From an uncultured Actinomycetes bacterium (GTDB lineage Bacteria > Actinomycetota > Acidimicrobiia > Acidimicrobiales > RAAP-2), in assembly GCA_903860915.1 (NCBI GenBank), contig CAIOSJ010000018.1, positions 62,001-126,000 on the forward strand: 64,000 bases of DNA, in the 5' to 3' direction. This document shows, piece after piece, positions 1 to 9,000 of the stretch. Position 1 is the first letter of the stretch, and each line of letters begins with the position of its first letter. The translations under genes were made by a program, and so were the position numbers. A model generated the notes under the pieces. It was given only the letters and a program-made list of their open reading frames with translations. It searched no databases and was not told where the DNA came from.

Positions 1-423
1 GTGCAACGGCGACTGCGTATTACTCACCTGGCTACCCAATTCCTTGGCGCCGAGACCCAGCAGCAAAGTCAAGACGAAAACTACCGAAGAGTGACCCAGT
101 GAGAAGAAAAAGCCCACCGACATTGGCCTTTTTCCTTCCGCCATGAATTTTCTGGTGGTGTTGTCGATGGCGGCGATGTGGTCGGCGTCGAAGGCGTGCC
201 GCATACCCAGCGTGTAGGCCAGCACGCCCGTACCCACCCCAATTGTCTTGCCACCACCAACGGAGAAATGATGACGAGCGGCCAGTACGAGAAGGGTGCA
301 GCCGACGACGTGGAGAAAGACGATGAAGCCGAACATCGAATTCAATCGGCGCCACTCCTTGGGCGAAAAAGACGATCGAATCCGACGATGAACGGGGATC
401 TTCGTAGCGAGGGTGGTCACCAC
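1..423 (-). CDS. NiCoT-family nickel/cobalt transporter, N-terminal part (cut by window edge)
   Basis: Membrane permease predicted to import Ni2+ or Co2+ for metalloenzymes or cobalamin. The reading frame runs off position 1, so only about 141 residues are present. It contains the family signature in the second membrane segment, RHAFDADHIAAIDN (the HX4DH metal-binding motif), and the following conserved block GFFFSLGHSSVV, both diagnostic of HoxN/NixA/NicT proteins. A TAG stop closes the frame just upstream, and two consecutive GTG codons (423 and 420) are the only plausible starts; the upstream GGAG is very close to them, so which is used is uncertain. Metal specificity cannot be told from this fragment. 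Confidence 0.88.
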   Translation of the reverse strand, partial: MVTTLATKIPVHRRIRSSFSPKEWRRLNSMFGFIVFLHVVGCTLLVLAARHHFSVGGGKTIGVGTGVLAYTLGMRHAFDADHIAAIDNTTRKFMAEGKRPMSVGFFFSLGHSSVVFVLTLLLGLGAKELGSQVSNTQSPLH

Positions 424-611
424 TCCACACTAATAGGAACTATTTGCAATAGAGACAGCTACTCAACCTCCTGTGGCCCAAAATTCTAGGCACTACTCAC
501 GAAGTTGGTTCGTCCCAAAAAGGTAGCGAAAGTACCCTTTGATCAGGAAAAATGCTTGACTCTTGTCAGGGTAGACCCTCATTCACTAGCGAGGCGGGCT
601 AGCCTGTTGTC

Positions 612-1724
612 GTGACCAACGTCGAGCGCCTGTGGCGCCCTTCGACGCTGCGGCCGATTAGGAGACTTCGCACATCTCGGTGGATTCTGTCCATCTTGGC
701 CGTCGTCGCAGTGTGTTCTAGCACTGTGACCATTTCGTCACGTCCCGCGGCGGCCGCCACCTTAGTCACGCTCCGCCAGCAGGCCAATGCGATCTACTCA
801 CGCATACAGGCCACGAACGCCCAAGTCGATGGCCTCGGACAAACGTACGATCGTGCTCAGGGCCACCTCAGCGATCTCAGTGCCCGAATAACTAATACCA
901 AGGTCCTCGTCGCCCAGGCGCAAGCCGCCGTAGCCGGTGACCGCAGCCAACTCGAACAAGCCGCCATTTTTGACTACGTCAATAACGGTAATTCGAGTGC
1001 CGCCAATCCCCTGTTTGCCTCAAATCACTCGACCCTGGGTGCTCAAAATATCTATCTACAAATTGCCGAAGGTAACGTCCAGACGGCGGTCGCGAGCCTA
1101 CGAAACGCCAGCATTGTCCTCACCCAACGACAGGATCTCCTTCGCTCGCAGGTTCATGACGCCGCCGCAACCACGAGTCTTGCCGCCGCCGCTTTCCACA
1201 AGGCCCAGTCATTGCAAAATCAGCTTCGCTATACGCTCAGCCACCTCAAGGGGCAAATTGCCGCTCTCGTACGCGCGGCTCAGGCCCGTGTCGACGCGGC
1301 CAATGCGGCCGCCTGGGCGCGCCGACACGGCACCGTCATTCGAGGTTTCCCCGCGCCACCGGCTAATTCGCGGGCCAATGTCGCCATCCGTTTCGCCCTC
1401 AGCATGATTGGCGTGCCCTACGTCTGGGGCGGATCATCTCGGTACGGCGTCGACTGCTCCGGTCTGACCATGCTGTCCTGGCGGGCCGCGGGCGTGGCCC
1501 TTCCCCACTACTCGGGGTCGCAGATGAACAGCACAATTCGAGTGCCATTGTGGTCGCTACGTCCCGGCGACCTTCTCTTCTATGGCCGTAACGGCTCCCA
1601 GCACGTAACCATGTACATCGGCAATGGTCGAATGATTGAGGCGCCGACTTTTGGACAACGCGTCCACATCTCGCCAGTACGACTGGGTTACGGCTTCGCC
1701 GGCGCGGGTCGCCCACGCGCCTAA
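612..1724 (+). CDS. Secreted NlpC/P60 peptidoglycan endopeptidase with coiled-coil N-terminus (RipA-like)
   Basis: Predicted cell-wall D,L-endopeptidase that cuts peptide stems during cell separation. Residues 24-49 form a signal peptide or membrane anchor ending in an Ala-rich stretch. Residues about 50-230 are helical and coiled-coil-like, as in RipA-type proteins where this part occludes the active site. Residues about 255-370 are the NlpC/P60 domain. The catalytic residues line up as Cys282 (VDCSGLT), His331 (SQHVTMYIG) and Glu343 (MIEAP); the spacings 49 and 12 equal those of mycobacterial RipA (Cys383, His432, Glu444). The start is GTG. It is followed after 2 bases by the Lgt-like gene, suggesting one envelope transcript. 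Function is confident, the exact cleavage site is not. Confidence 0.88.
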   Translation: MTNVERLWRPSTLRPIRRLRTSRWILSILAVVAVCSSTVTISSRPAAAATLVTLRQQANAIYSRIQATNAQVDGLGQTYDRAQGHLSDLSARITNTKVLVAQAQAAVAGDRSQLEQAAIFDYVNNGNSSAANPLFASNHSTLGAQNIYLQIAEGNVQTAVASLRNASIVLTQRQDLLRSQVHDAAATTSLAAAAFHKAQSLQNQLRYTLSHLKGQIAALVRAAQARVDAANAAAWARRHGTVIRGFPAPPANSRANVAIRFALSMIGVPYVWGGSSRYGVDCSGLTMLSWRAAGVALPHYSGSQMNSTIRVPLWSLRPGDLLFYGRNGSQHVTMYIGNGRMIEAPTFGQRVHISPVRLGYGFAGAGRPRA

Positions 1725-1726
1725 AA

Positions 1727-2497
1727 GTGGAGCCCTTCCCCACTTCCATTCATATCGGGCCACTTCATTTGCACCTCTACGGCCTCGGAGTTGGTATCGC
1801 CGCCTACGTGGCCTTTCGCTACTGCCAGCGACGATTGGAAAAAAGGTCTCTGCCATCCGCGCCGGCTGGCAACTTTGCGATGTGGGTCGTAGGTTTCGGA
1901 CTCGTGGGAGCTCGCGTGGCACACGTCGCCACCCATTGGGACTTCTATAATTCTCACCCAGCCGAGATCTTGGCGGTTTGGAATGGGGGCTTGGCGAGTT
2001 TTGGCGGACTGGCGCTCGCAATTCCGGTGGGCCTCTACCTGCTGAAGCGCACCTGGCCGGGTGTTGCACCCCTAGTCCTCGCCGACACAATTGTCGTGGC
2101 CGTCGTGGCCGGTTGGGCCCTCGGTCGACTACTTGGACCGCAATTCATGCTTGCTGGAGGTGGGCACCTCACACACCAATGGTTCGGCTTACGTTACGCG
2201 GGCCAGTTCGGGCGACGAGTTCCCGTTCCGCTCATTCAAGCAATCGAAGACGGGCTCCTGTGGTTATTTCTCATCTTTTTAGAACAGCGATCATCGCGAC
2301 GGCCCGGCCAGATCACCGCGTTTGCCATGGTCGTATGGGGCCTCGTTCGTGCTGCCGACGAACGCCTCCTCTTGGGTCAAGATTCGGCGAGTGGCTCGCG
2401 TGGCGTGCAATTGGCGGGCGTCTTTTTGGCGCTTTCAGGCATCGCTCTTTTGGCCCACTCTCGCAACGCCGGCAAGAGCAAGGGCCGCCTCGCGTGA
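1727..2497 (+). CDS. Lgt-like (prolipoprotein diacylglyceryl transferase family) membrane protein, divergent
   Basis: Multispanning membrane protein of the Lgt family, whose members transfer diacylglycerol from phosphatidylglycerol to the lipobox Cys of lipoproteins. The N-terminal LHLYGLGVGI, the GARVAHV block and the GGLASFGG loop fit the family. However, the family signature GRxxNFxNxE reads GRLLGPQFML here (residues 133-142): Arg134 is kept, the position of the essential Asn is Gly137, and the conserved Glu is Leu. The His of the HGG loop is also absent. It may therefore be a paralogue with altered or no transferase activity, the main Lgt lying elsewhere. Start GTG, 2 bases after the endopeptidase gene. 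Its stop overlaps the next start (GTGA). Confidence 0.75.
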   Translation: MEPFPTSIHIGPLHLHLYGLGVGIAAYVAFRYCQRRLEKRSLPSAPAGNFAMWVVGFGLVGARVAHVATHWDFYNSHPAEILAVWNGGLASFGGLALAIPVGLYLLKRTWPGVAPLVLADTIVVAVVAGWALGRLLGPQFMLAGGGHLTHQWFGLRYAGQFGRRVPVPLIQAIEDGLLWLFLIFLEQRSSRRPGQITAFAMVVWGLVRAADERLLLGQDSASGSRGVQLAGVFLALSGIALLAHSRNAGKSKGRLA

Positions 2498-4059
2498 CGT
2501 GGATGAAAAGAGGCAAGGTTTTCGCTCGCGTTCTTCGCAGGGATAGCTCCTTTTATATCGGCGTCGTCACCATCACTTTTTTCGGGCTCCTGGTTCGCAT
2601 CCCCACCCTCAGCCACGGCTCGCTCTTTCGCGACGACGCGTGGGTCGCCCTCACTAGCCGGGTTTCCCTCGGAACCGCCTGGCGCATGGTGGGCACCGCT
2701 CCGGGATTCACGCTCTTTGAACGCTGGTGGGTGGGCCTCACGGCACCCTCGACTTATCTCGCGCAACTTCCGACCCTGCTCATCTCGACTCTGGCCATCG
2801 CACTCATTGCGCTCATTGTTCGCTGGTGGGGATTCTCGCGTCACGCCGCCCTGCTCGCCGCCATTGTTATGGCCGTCGGGCGAACCAATATCAACTACGC
2901 CACTCATCTCAAGCCCTACGCCCACGATCTCGTTGCCGCTGCGCTCATTTTGGCCACCGCCGAAGCTTTTCGCCGAGGGAAATCCTTGTGGCCATTTGCA
3001 GTCATCAGCCTCATTTGTTTTGCCACCTCGTTCACCATCGCCCCGCTCCTCGCGGGAGTAACGGTCGTTCTCGTCCTTCACGCCCGCTACACGCAGCGCA
3101 CCCACGAACTCCTCACCCCGGGTCTGCTGCTGATGAGCGGCGCAGCCACGCTCTATGCCACCTGTGCACGAGGCATTTCACCCGCCTTGCGCACTGCGTG
3201 GTCCGCTAACTACATTTCGCTGTCGTCACCCTCGGCCTTTCTCCATTCGTTCAGTTCGATTACCCAGAGCCTGATTGCCGGATTGGCCGACACCACCCCG
3301 CACCTCCACGTCCCGGGCTATTCCAAACTCGTAGTGGGTCTCGTACTCGTCGCCGTCATCGTCTCGGTCTGGAAAGATCGCCAGGGCGCCGCGCTCCCCC
3401 TCGCAGCCTTAGCGTCTAGCTTCATGTGCGCCGCGCTCCATCTCGCGCCCCTCGGCACTGGACGAACTGACGCCTACCTCTATCCCGCACTACTCCTCCT
3501 GCTCAGTGGCTCATTCGATCGCGGGGTGATCTGGGCCCAAGGTCGGCATCGCTACGGATCGGTAGTTTCTGTCTCCCTCGTCGCGGTTCTGCTCTTTCTA
3601 CCCCTCGTTGACCGCGCCACGACGACAGGGCACTACCCCGGAGGTTCCATAGATCCCGTGGTCAGCGCGGCACGTGGCGTCACGAGCACGGCAGGGGCCG
3701 TACTCATCGAAGGGACTGCCCGCTGGCCGTGGACCTATTACCGCGAGAGCCACGTCAAGATTTTCTGGTCGCAGCGATACAACACTGGTTTTTCAACCTC
3801 GAGTGCTGAGCGCAATATCTACGTCATGCCCGGCACGATTATCGAAGGGGGCTACGACGCTCACGCCGCCGTGCGTCGCCTCGACAAGTACGACAAAATT
3901 CTCTACGTGCAAAGTGATGATTGGCCCTCCATGGGTCGGCCACTGGCCAGTTCCTTCCAGCGGGCCTGCTACCTCCGTACGACCACCACGCACGTCCCCG
4001 GTTTCGTAATGGAAGTCTGGGCTCGCCCAGCGTTGAACCACTGCCCCCGCGCCAACTAG
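2494..4059 (+). CDS. GT-C type membrane glycosyltransferase (RgtA/ArnT/PMT-like)
   Basis: Predicted polytopic glycosyltransferase of about 521 residues that would use a lipid-linked sugar donor on the outer face of the membrane. The first predicted extracytoplasmic loop carries the Asp pair typical of GT-C enzymes (FRDDAW, Asp47-Asp48), followed by about ten hydrophobic segments and a soluble C-terminal domain from about residue 390. The start is the GTG inside GTGA overlapping the lgt-like stop; the frame stays open upstream but that part is antisense to nothing conserved and overlaps the lgt-like gene. Translational coupling to the Lgt-like gene suggests a role in lipoprotein or envelope glycosylation. 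The acceptor is unknown. Its stop interlocks with the convergent gene's stop (CTAG at 4056-4059). Confidence 0.75.
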   Translation: MTWMKRGKVFARVLRRDSSFYIGVVTITFFGLLVRIPTLSHGSLFRDDAWVALTSRVSLGTAWRMVGTAPGFTLFERWWVGLTAPSTYLAQLPTLLISTLAIALIALIVRWWGFSRHAALLAAIVMAVGRTNINYATHLKPYAHDLVAAALILATAEAFRRGKSLWPFAVISLICFATSFTIAPLLAGVTVVLVLHARYTQRTHELLTPGLLLMSGAATLYATCARGISPALRTAWSANYISLSSPSAFLHSFSSITQSLIAGLADTTPHLHVPGYSKLVVGLVLVAVIVSVWKDRQGAALPLAALASSFMCAALHLAPLGTGRTDAYLYPALLLLLSGSFDRGVIWAQGRHRYGSVVSVSLVAVLLFLPLVDRATTTGHYPGGSIDPVVSAARGVTSTAGAVLIEGTARWPWTYYRESHVKIFWSQRYNTGFSTSSAERNIYVMPGTIIEGGYDAHAAVRRLDKYDKILYVQSDDWPSMGRPLASSFQRACYLRTTTTHVPGFVMEVWARPALNHCPRAN

Positions 4060-5069
4060 AGAATCTGATTCCAGTCTTCGACTGAAATCTGGCCGAAGAG
4101 CCTCCCCGTAGCGAGAGATCGTGCCAGATTAAGGCGCTCGGCAGCGACGAAGGAGGGGTGGGCGAGGCCGGCGCGATTCCAGCCCGGCAGGCTTACTCTT
4201 CCCAGTCCCACTTCACTGTAGAGCGCTCGAACGAGCAGCGATTGAGCCCCCGCGGCAATCACCACAACGGGGCGAACTTTGCTCTTTTCCGTGGGATTTT
4301 CGGGATCGAGATTGCTGTAGGGAACATCCATTTCAATCACCGACCCCGCCAACTCGGCGTCGTAGGTCACCGTTGCTTCCTCGAGGGGAGTCAGCAGGGG
4401 CCGCCGACGGTCGACTTCGAGAACTGCGTCGGGGACGCTCAGAACAAGCTCGGGCTCGGCACTCACGCGCGGTGCCTTCACCTTGGGGCTGGGGCTCAGT
4501 GGTTTTTCCTTCTTATCGCGACGAGCGCGCTTCTCAGCTTCGCGGCGCACACGACGTTGCTCTTTAATGATCGGATCAATTGTTCGCTCCACCAAGAGCG
4601 AGGCTGGAGCCACACCGGACACTTCACTCAGCGCCAGGGCTTCGCGTTCGGACAGTAGACGCCGACAGTGGGTCTCAGCCGGGACATTGTTGGCACTCGC
4701 CAGGGCCAACATCGCAGCAACCACCGAGGCATCGAAGCCACTCGTCAAAAGTTCGTCAACGGCACTGGAGAGTTCTTCAAAACTGGGATCCTCGGAGCTG
4801 TCGCCGAGAATTTCGATAACTCGGTGGAGCGCTTCTTCCGTGAGCGTTTCGACAATAAAACCCACAGCCACGAGTGGCGCCTTCGTCGCGAACGATTCCA
4901 GCGATCGACTCTTGCGCAAACCTTGCAGTGGCAAAACGATCTTGGGGTCCACCCTTCCGCTCGGGGCCAAGTTGAGGCCATCGACGAGTTCGAGAACGGC
5001 CGTCGCCCCCAACTTCACCACCGCACTGCGCACGAGCGTGCTCGCATCGAACGAAGAAACATCAGTCAT
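4056..5069 (-). CDS. Protein with C-terminal MazF/PemK-like domain and long charged linker
   Basis: 337 residues. Residues 1-165 form an alpha-helical region with no family I recognise; residues about 166-200 are very basic (RRVRREAEKRARRDKK); an acidic/Pro linker follows; residues about 240-337 resemble the PemK/MazF fold (VIEMDVPY, KVRPVVVIA, LLVRALYS, then a GRVSLPGW-AGL-HPSFV block). Stand-alone MazF proteins are about 110 residues mRNA interferases; this much larger host-like protein sits alone without an antitoxin gene, so it may be an RNA-binding or regulatory protein that reuses the fold. Base composition matches its neighbours. ATG start with TCC/AAG-rich leader. Domain call is from motif resemblance only. 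Confidence 0.6.
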   Translation of the reverse strand: MTDVSSFDASTLVRSAVVKLGATAVLELVDGLNLAPSGRVDPKIVLPLQGLRKSRSLESFATKAPLVAVGFIVETLTEEALHRVIEILGDSSEDPSFEELSSAVDELLTSGFDASVVAAMLALASANNVPAETHCRRLLSEREALALSEVSGVAPASLLVERTIDPIIKEQRRVRREAEKRARRDKKEKPLSPSPKVKAPRVSAEPELVLSVPDAVLEVDRRRPLLTPLEEATVTYDAELAGSVIEMDVPYSNLDPENPTEKSKVRPVVVIAAGAQSLLVRALYSEVGLGRVSLPGWNRAGLAHPSFVAAERLNLARSLATGRLFGQISVEDWNQIL

Positions 5070-5167
5070 CGTCTACTTCCCCTCATCTTTTCCTCACCAC
5101 GATACCCACGAAACTCACACCACCGGAGGGTGGTAGTAACGACAGGACTTCGGTCTAGGCTCGTCGC

Positions 5168-6049
5168 GTGCGACGTAGAGCAATAGTTCTCATATCGACT
5201 TTGGCCGTGGTGGCAGTCGGAGTGACCCTGACGGTAGTACCCCAGCGAACTAGCAGCACCACGACCACGGTGGCGGCCGTAGCGGCTACTCCCACGCAAC
5301 AACAGGCGGCGCTGAGTGCGACTCTGGCCTACCGAAATCTCATTGGCACCGCGACGCAGCGCTTCGCCTCGGCAGTCCGCCAACTCGAAATTGATGCCAC
5401 GCGCGGCGATATTGCGTCGTCACGCGACGACTATTTTCGCGCACAGACCGCCTACGACATTTTTCGCTCTCACGTGTCGGCTGGGTCCACCACAGCCATC
5501 AGCCTCGACGGACGGATTAAGGATTTCCCCAAGTGGCTACCGGTGACTGGCTTGCACGCTATCGAGCGTGACCTTTTTGGTGGTCACCATGAATCTCTCG
5601 TCAGCGATGCCACCTGGCTCACCGGGCAAGCAATCATCGTCGAGTTTTCCCTCACTCGGCTCACGCAAACACCGTCGCAAATGGTAACCAGGACCAGCCA
5701 AAATCTGGCCTGGGCGATTGATGAGGCCATAAGTCGCTCAAGCGAGATTTACTGTCAGCACAGCCTCGCAGATGTGGTTGCCGTTACTCGGGCAGCTGGA
5801 CAAGTACTGCAGGCGTTAACACCACTGGGATCACACGTCGACGCCGCAGCCACGGCGGTGGCTGCTCAGCGTTTTCACGAGCTCACCAGCGTTCTCAACG
5901 ACCTCGGAGAACCCGCGATAACTACCGACGCCTCCATCACCAGGGCTCAATGGCGCCGAGCCTCAGTTGCCATCGATGCGTTTAACAGCGCACTCAGCAA
6001 CCTGGGGGGCTCCCTCTGGGGCTTTGGAACGGGAAGGACCTACGCATGA
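5168..6049 (+). CDS. efeO: EfeO-like periplasmic/exported iron-uptake protein (M75 imelysin domain)
   Basis: Exported metal-binding protein of the Efe ferrous-iron/haem system. Residues 5-24 form an uncleaved anchor or signal peptide followed by a Thr-rich linker. The rest is a helical M75/imelysin domain with the HxxE motif GLHAIERDLFGG (His130, Glu133) used for metal binding in EfeO proteins. It lacks the N-terminal cupredoxin domain of E. coli EfeO, as do many short EfeO (EfeM-type) proteins. Starts with GTG. Its stop overlaps the efeB start (ATGA), so the two are co-translated. No EfeU permease is present on either side within the window. Confidence 0.85.
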   Translation: MRRRAIVLISTLAVVAVGVTLTVVPQRTSSTTTTVAAVAATPTQQQAALSATLAYRNLIGTATQRFASAVRQLEIDATRGDIASSRDDYFRAQTAYDIFRSHVSAGSTTAISLDGRIKDFPKWLPVTGLHAIERDLFGGHHESLVSDATWLTGQAIIVEFSLTRLTQTPSQMVTRTSQNLAWAIDEAISRSSEIYCQHSLADVVAVTRAAGQVLQALTPLGSHVDAAATAVAAQRFHELTSVLNDLGEPAITTDASITRAQWRRASVAIDAFNSALSNLGGSLWGFGTGRTYA

Positions 6050-7299
6050 GCGAAGGCGAAAAGTCTGATGGTATTTCTCGACGAGGACTGTTGGTGGGGG
6101 GAGGTCTTGCCGGTTTAGGAGTCGCCGTTGGTTTTGCCAGTGCTCCACGTGACAGCGCGCCAGGCGCGGTCACCGCAGCCGACACGAGTACGGTCCCCTT
6201 TTACGGTTTGCACCAAGCTGGGATAGCCACCACCGTCCAAGACTTCCTCACCTTTGCTGCGTTCGATCTCAATGAGACCGCCTCATCTACCGACCTCCGG
6301 GACGTCTTAAATTCGTGGTCGTCAGCCGCAGCCCTCATGACTCGTGGAGAGTCTTTAGGTTTTCCGACCAATAATTACGACATCCCCGTCGACTCGGGTG
6401 AGGCCTGGGGACGACCAGCATCAGCCCTCACCGTTACCATCGGCTACGGCGCATCGCTCTATCGCGATCATCCGCAGCTAGGCCTGAGCGCACCAGCCCT
6501 GCTCAAGGATTTACCGGCTTTCACTGGTGACGACATTGACGCGACCATCTCCAACGGAGATATCGCCGTCCAGGTGTGCGCCAATGATCCTCAAGTCGCC
6601 TTCCACGCGGTGCACACTCTGGCACGACTGGGTAGCGGCATCGTGGCACTGCGATACACACAACTGGGCTTCGGCAGAACCTCATCGGTGAACGCGCAGC
6701 AGGAATCGGCCCGCAACCTCCTTGGCTTCAAGGATGGTACGAATAATTTGCGCAGCAACGCGGAGAGCGAATTCAAGCACCACGTCTGGGTGGGCCGTGA
6801 CGCATCGGCCCCGTACATGGTGGCTGGAACATACCTAATTGCTCGGAAAATTAGAACCCGTCTCGAATCATGGTCGAATGCGCCCCTGTCACTTCAAGAG
6901 GAGACAATTGGTCGCTTCAAGGTCACGGGCGCTCCCTTGAGCGGAACCAACGAAAACGACACACCAGATCTAGGTGCCCTCGATGGTTCCGGGAATCAGA
7001 TCATTCCATCATCCGCCCATATTCGACTCGCCGCCCCTGGCAGTAACGGCGGGGCCAAGATTCTTCGCCGGGGCTACGGTTTTTCCGAGGGTCTCGACGC
7101 AACGACGGGCGAAATCTCCTGCGGACTTTATTTCATCTGCTTTACCAGCAAACCGGAGTCCTTTATCAAGATCCAGGAGAATCTGGCTCTTAATGATGCC
7201 CTCAACAACTACACCCAGCACGTGTCCAGCACGGTGATCGCCTGCCCCGGGGGACTATCTCGAGGTTTTGGGTGGGGCGATCAACTATTCGGCCGCTAG
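6046..7299 (+). CDS. efeB: EfeB, Tat-exported DyP-type haem peroxidase
   Basis: Dye-decolourising peroxidase that acts outside the membrane, oxidising Fe2+ or releasing iron from haem for the Efe system. A twin-arginine signal is clear at the N-terminus (SRRGLLVGGGLAGLG). The family motif GxxDG is present as GFKDG (Gly227-Gly231, distal Asp230), and the C-terminal half keeps the usual RRGY and FICF blocks. Length 417 fits the EfeB subfamily. Overlaps efeO by 4 bases. The gene that normally completes the operon, the EfeU iron permease, is not adjacent; downstream is an unrelated secreted protein. Confidence 0.92.
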   Translation: MSEGEKSDGISRRGLLVGGGLAGLGVAVGFASAPRDSAPGAVTAADTSTVPFYGLHQAGIATTVQDFLTFAAFDLNETASSTDLRDVLNSWSSAAALMTRGESLGFPTNNYDIPVDSGEAWGRPASALTVTIGYGASLYRDHPQLGLSAPALLKDLPAFTGDDIDATISNGDIAVQVCANDPQVAFHAVHTLARLGSGIVALRYTQLGFGRTSSVNAQQESARNLLGFKDGTNNLRSNAESEFKHHVWVGRDASAPYMVAGTYLIARKIRTRLESWSNAPLSLQEETIGRFKVTGAPLSGTNENDTPDLGALDGSGNQIIPSSAHIRLAAPGSNGGAKILRRGYGFSEGLDATTGEISCGLYFICFTSKPESFIKIQENLALNDALNNYTQHVSSTVIACPGGLSRGFGWGDQLFGR

Positions 7300-7359
7300 T
7301 AACGAGGTCTCCCCCGGTGGCTGCTATGTTGCAGTCAAGTCTACTTGTAGGGGGAACCG

Positions 7360-8991
7360 ATGAAATTTACACGTTCACGACGTCGCATGGCAGTTGCAGC
7401 CATGGCCGTCTCACTCGCCAGTACGGGCCTCGTCTCCGCACTAGGTACCGCCAGTGGGGCGAGCGATGCTCACGTCACCGGACACGTACTTCTCGTGGGT
7501 ACCTACAAAGGTGTCAAAGGTAACTACACCTCAATTCAAGCGGCCGTTAACGCCGCCAAGGCCGGCGACTGGATTTTCGTGGCCCCCGGTGACTACCGAG
7601 AGACCTACGACATGACCAACCCACCCGCCGAGGGAAACCTGCGCAGCGGAAACTACGCCAGTGTTCTGGTCTCGACGAGTGGCCTACATATTCGTGGGGT
7701 CAACCGTTCGAGCACCATTCTTGATGGAACGTCATCAGGCGCAGCCTGCAGCAGCGCTCGCGCGGACCAGAATTTTGGTCCCACTGTAGGTGGCCGACTC
7801 GTAGGGCGTAACGGAATTGTCGTCAACCGGGCGAACAACGTCTCCATCGATAACCTCACCACCTGTAACTTCCTCGGTGGATCGGGTGACACCGGTAACA
7901 ACATCTGGTGGAACGGTGGAGCTGGAACCGGCAAGATTGGCCTCACTGGCTACTCGGGTTCTTTTCTGACGGCCACCAACACGTACAACGGTGGTGCTTC
8001 CACTGACGCGACCTACGGAATTTTCTCGTCGGACGCGGCGGGACCAGCCACCTGGACTGACACCTACGCCTCGAACTTCAACGACGCGGGTATGTACGTC
8101 GGGGCCTGCATGCAGGCCTGCAGTATCACCATCGATAAGGCGTGGATGGAAAACAACGCGCTGGGATACTCCGGAACAAACTCCGGTGGCAATATCGTGA
8201 TTCAGAATTCTCGATTCGACAACAATCAAGACGGGCTCGACACCAACACCCAAATCTCAGGTGACCCGCCACCCCCGCAGAATGGTGCCTGCCCCACGGC
8301 GGCCGTGAGCAAGATCACTAAGACCCACTCATGCTGGGTTGTCATTAACAACACCTTTGATCACAACAACAACCCCTACGTACCGAAGGCTGGTGGTGCT
8401 GCAGCCGGACCCTTGGGAACGGGCCTTACCATCTCGGGAGGCCGCAATGACGTCGTCATGAACAACAAGTTCATCAGCAACGGCGCCTGGGGCCTTCTCG
8501 TTGTGCCGTTCCCGGATGGTGACCGCCCACCCAGTGGCGTCACCTGCACTAACTCTGGTGGAAACTCCTTCCCCGGTCTTGGTTGCATCTACGACCCGCA
8601 GAACATCCAGGTCAAGGGCAACACTTTTACCGGTAACGGATTCTTTGGTAACCCATCGAACTCTGACATCGGTCAAATTGTGTTGTTCCCCAACCAAGTT
8701 GTGAGTTGCTACTCAGGGAACAAAACTCCAGACGGTACTTTCCCCACCGACTTGCAGACCACCAACCCAACCTGCACCGGCAAGAAGACCCCCGTCAAGA
8801 CCTCTCTGGAAAGCCCACTTTTGGCTCAAGCCCTGTGCGACACCGGTTTTGGTTCATGCAGTGGAATCGGCACCTACCCGAAGTCCAGCACGGTGATTTT
8901 CACCCCGCTACCAAAGACCCTGGCTTCGATGCCGAACCCCTGCCTCGGCATGCCGAGCAACGCGTGGTGCGTGAAGGGCAAACTCAAGTAA
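7360..8991 (+). CDS. Secreted right-handed parallel beta-helix protein
   Basis: 543 residues with an N-terminal signal peptide (about 1-32, ending near Ala-Ser-Gly-Ala). Residues 45-75 (YTSIQAAVNAAKAGDWIFVAPGDY) are the standard opening of pectin-lyase-like beta-helix proteins, followed by many short turns rich in Asn and Gly (for example IVINRANNVSIDNLT-like and NNTFDHNNNPY) that match the PbH1 repeat pattern. It contains several Cys pairs, as expected outside the cell. Strong ribosome site AGGGGGAACC before the ATG. It could bind or cleave polysaccharide, but I see no catalytic signature, so substrate and activity are open. Followed directly by a strong terminator. Confidence 0.8.
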   Translation: MKFTRSRRRMAVAAMAVSLASTGLVSALGTASGASDAHVTGHVLLVGTYKGVKGNYTSIQAAVNAAKAGDWIFVAPGDYRETYDMTNPPAEGNLRSGNYASVLVSTSGLHIRGVNRSSTILDGTSSGAACSSARADQNFGPTVGGRLVGRNGIVVNRANNVSIDNLTTCNFLGGSGDTGNNIWWNGGAGTGKIGLTGYSGSFLTATNTYNGGASTDATYGIFSSDAAGPATWTDTYASNFNDAGMYVGACMQACSITIDKAWMENNALGYSGTNSGGNIVIQNSRFDNNQDGLDTNTQISGDPPPPQNGACPTAAVSKITKTHSCWVVINNTFDHNNNPYVPKAGGAAAGPLGTGLTISGGRNDVVMNNKFISNGAWGLLVVPFPDGDRPPSGVTCTNSGGNSFPGLGCIYDPQNIQVKGNTFTGNGFFGNPSNSDIGQIVLFPNQVVSCYSGNKTPDGTFPTDLQTTNPTCTGKKTPVKTSLESPLLAQALCDTGFGSCSGIGTYPKSSTVIFTPLPKTLASMPNPCLGMPSNAWCVKGKLK

Positions 8992-9000
8992 GTAGAAAAG

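Noticed and set aside
32..430. Long open frame on the minus strand with Arg/His-rich text
   Set aside because: It is another frame of the Ni/Co transporter; the transporter frame has the conserved HX4DH motif.
1978..2493. Upstream extension of the GT-C glycosyltransferase frame
   Set aside because: It lies over the Lgt-like gene in a different frame and is Arg/Ser-rich; the GTG at 2494 overlaps the previous stop in the usual way.
2377..3105. Long minus-strand frame opposite the glycosyltransferase
   Set aside because: Low-complexity Glu/Arg text with no domain; a common by-product of high-GC coding DNA.
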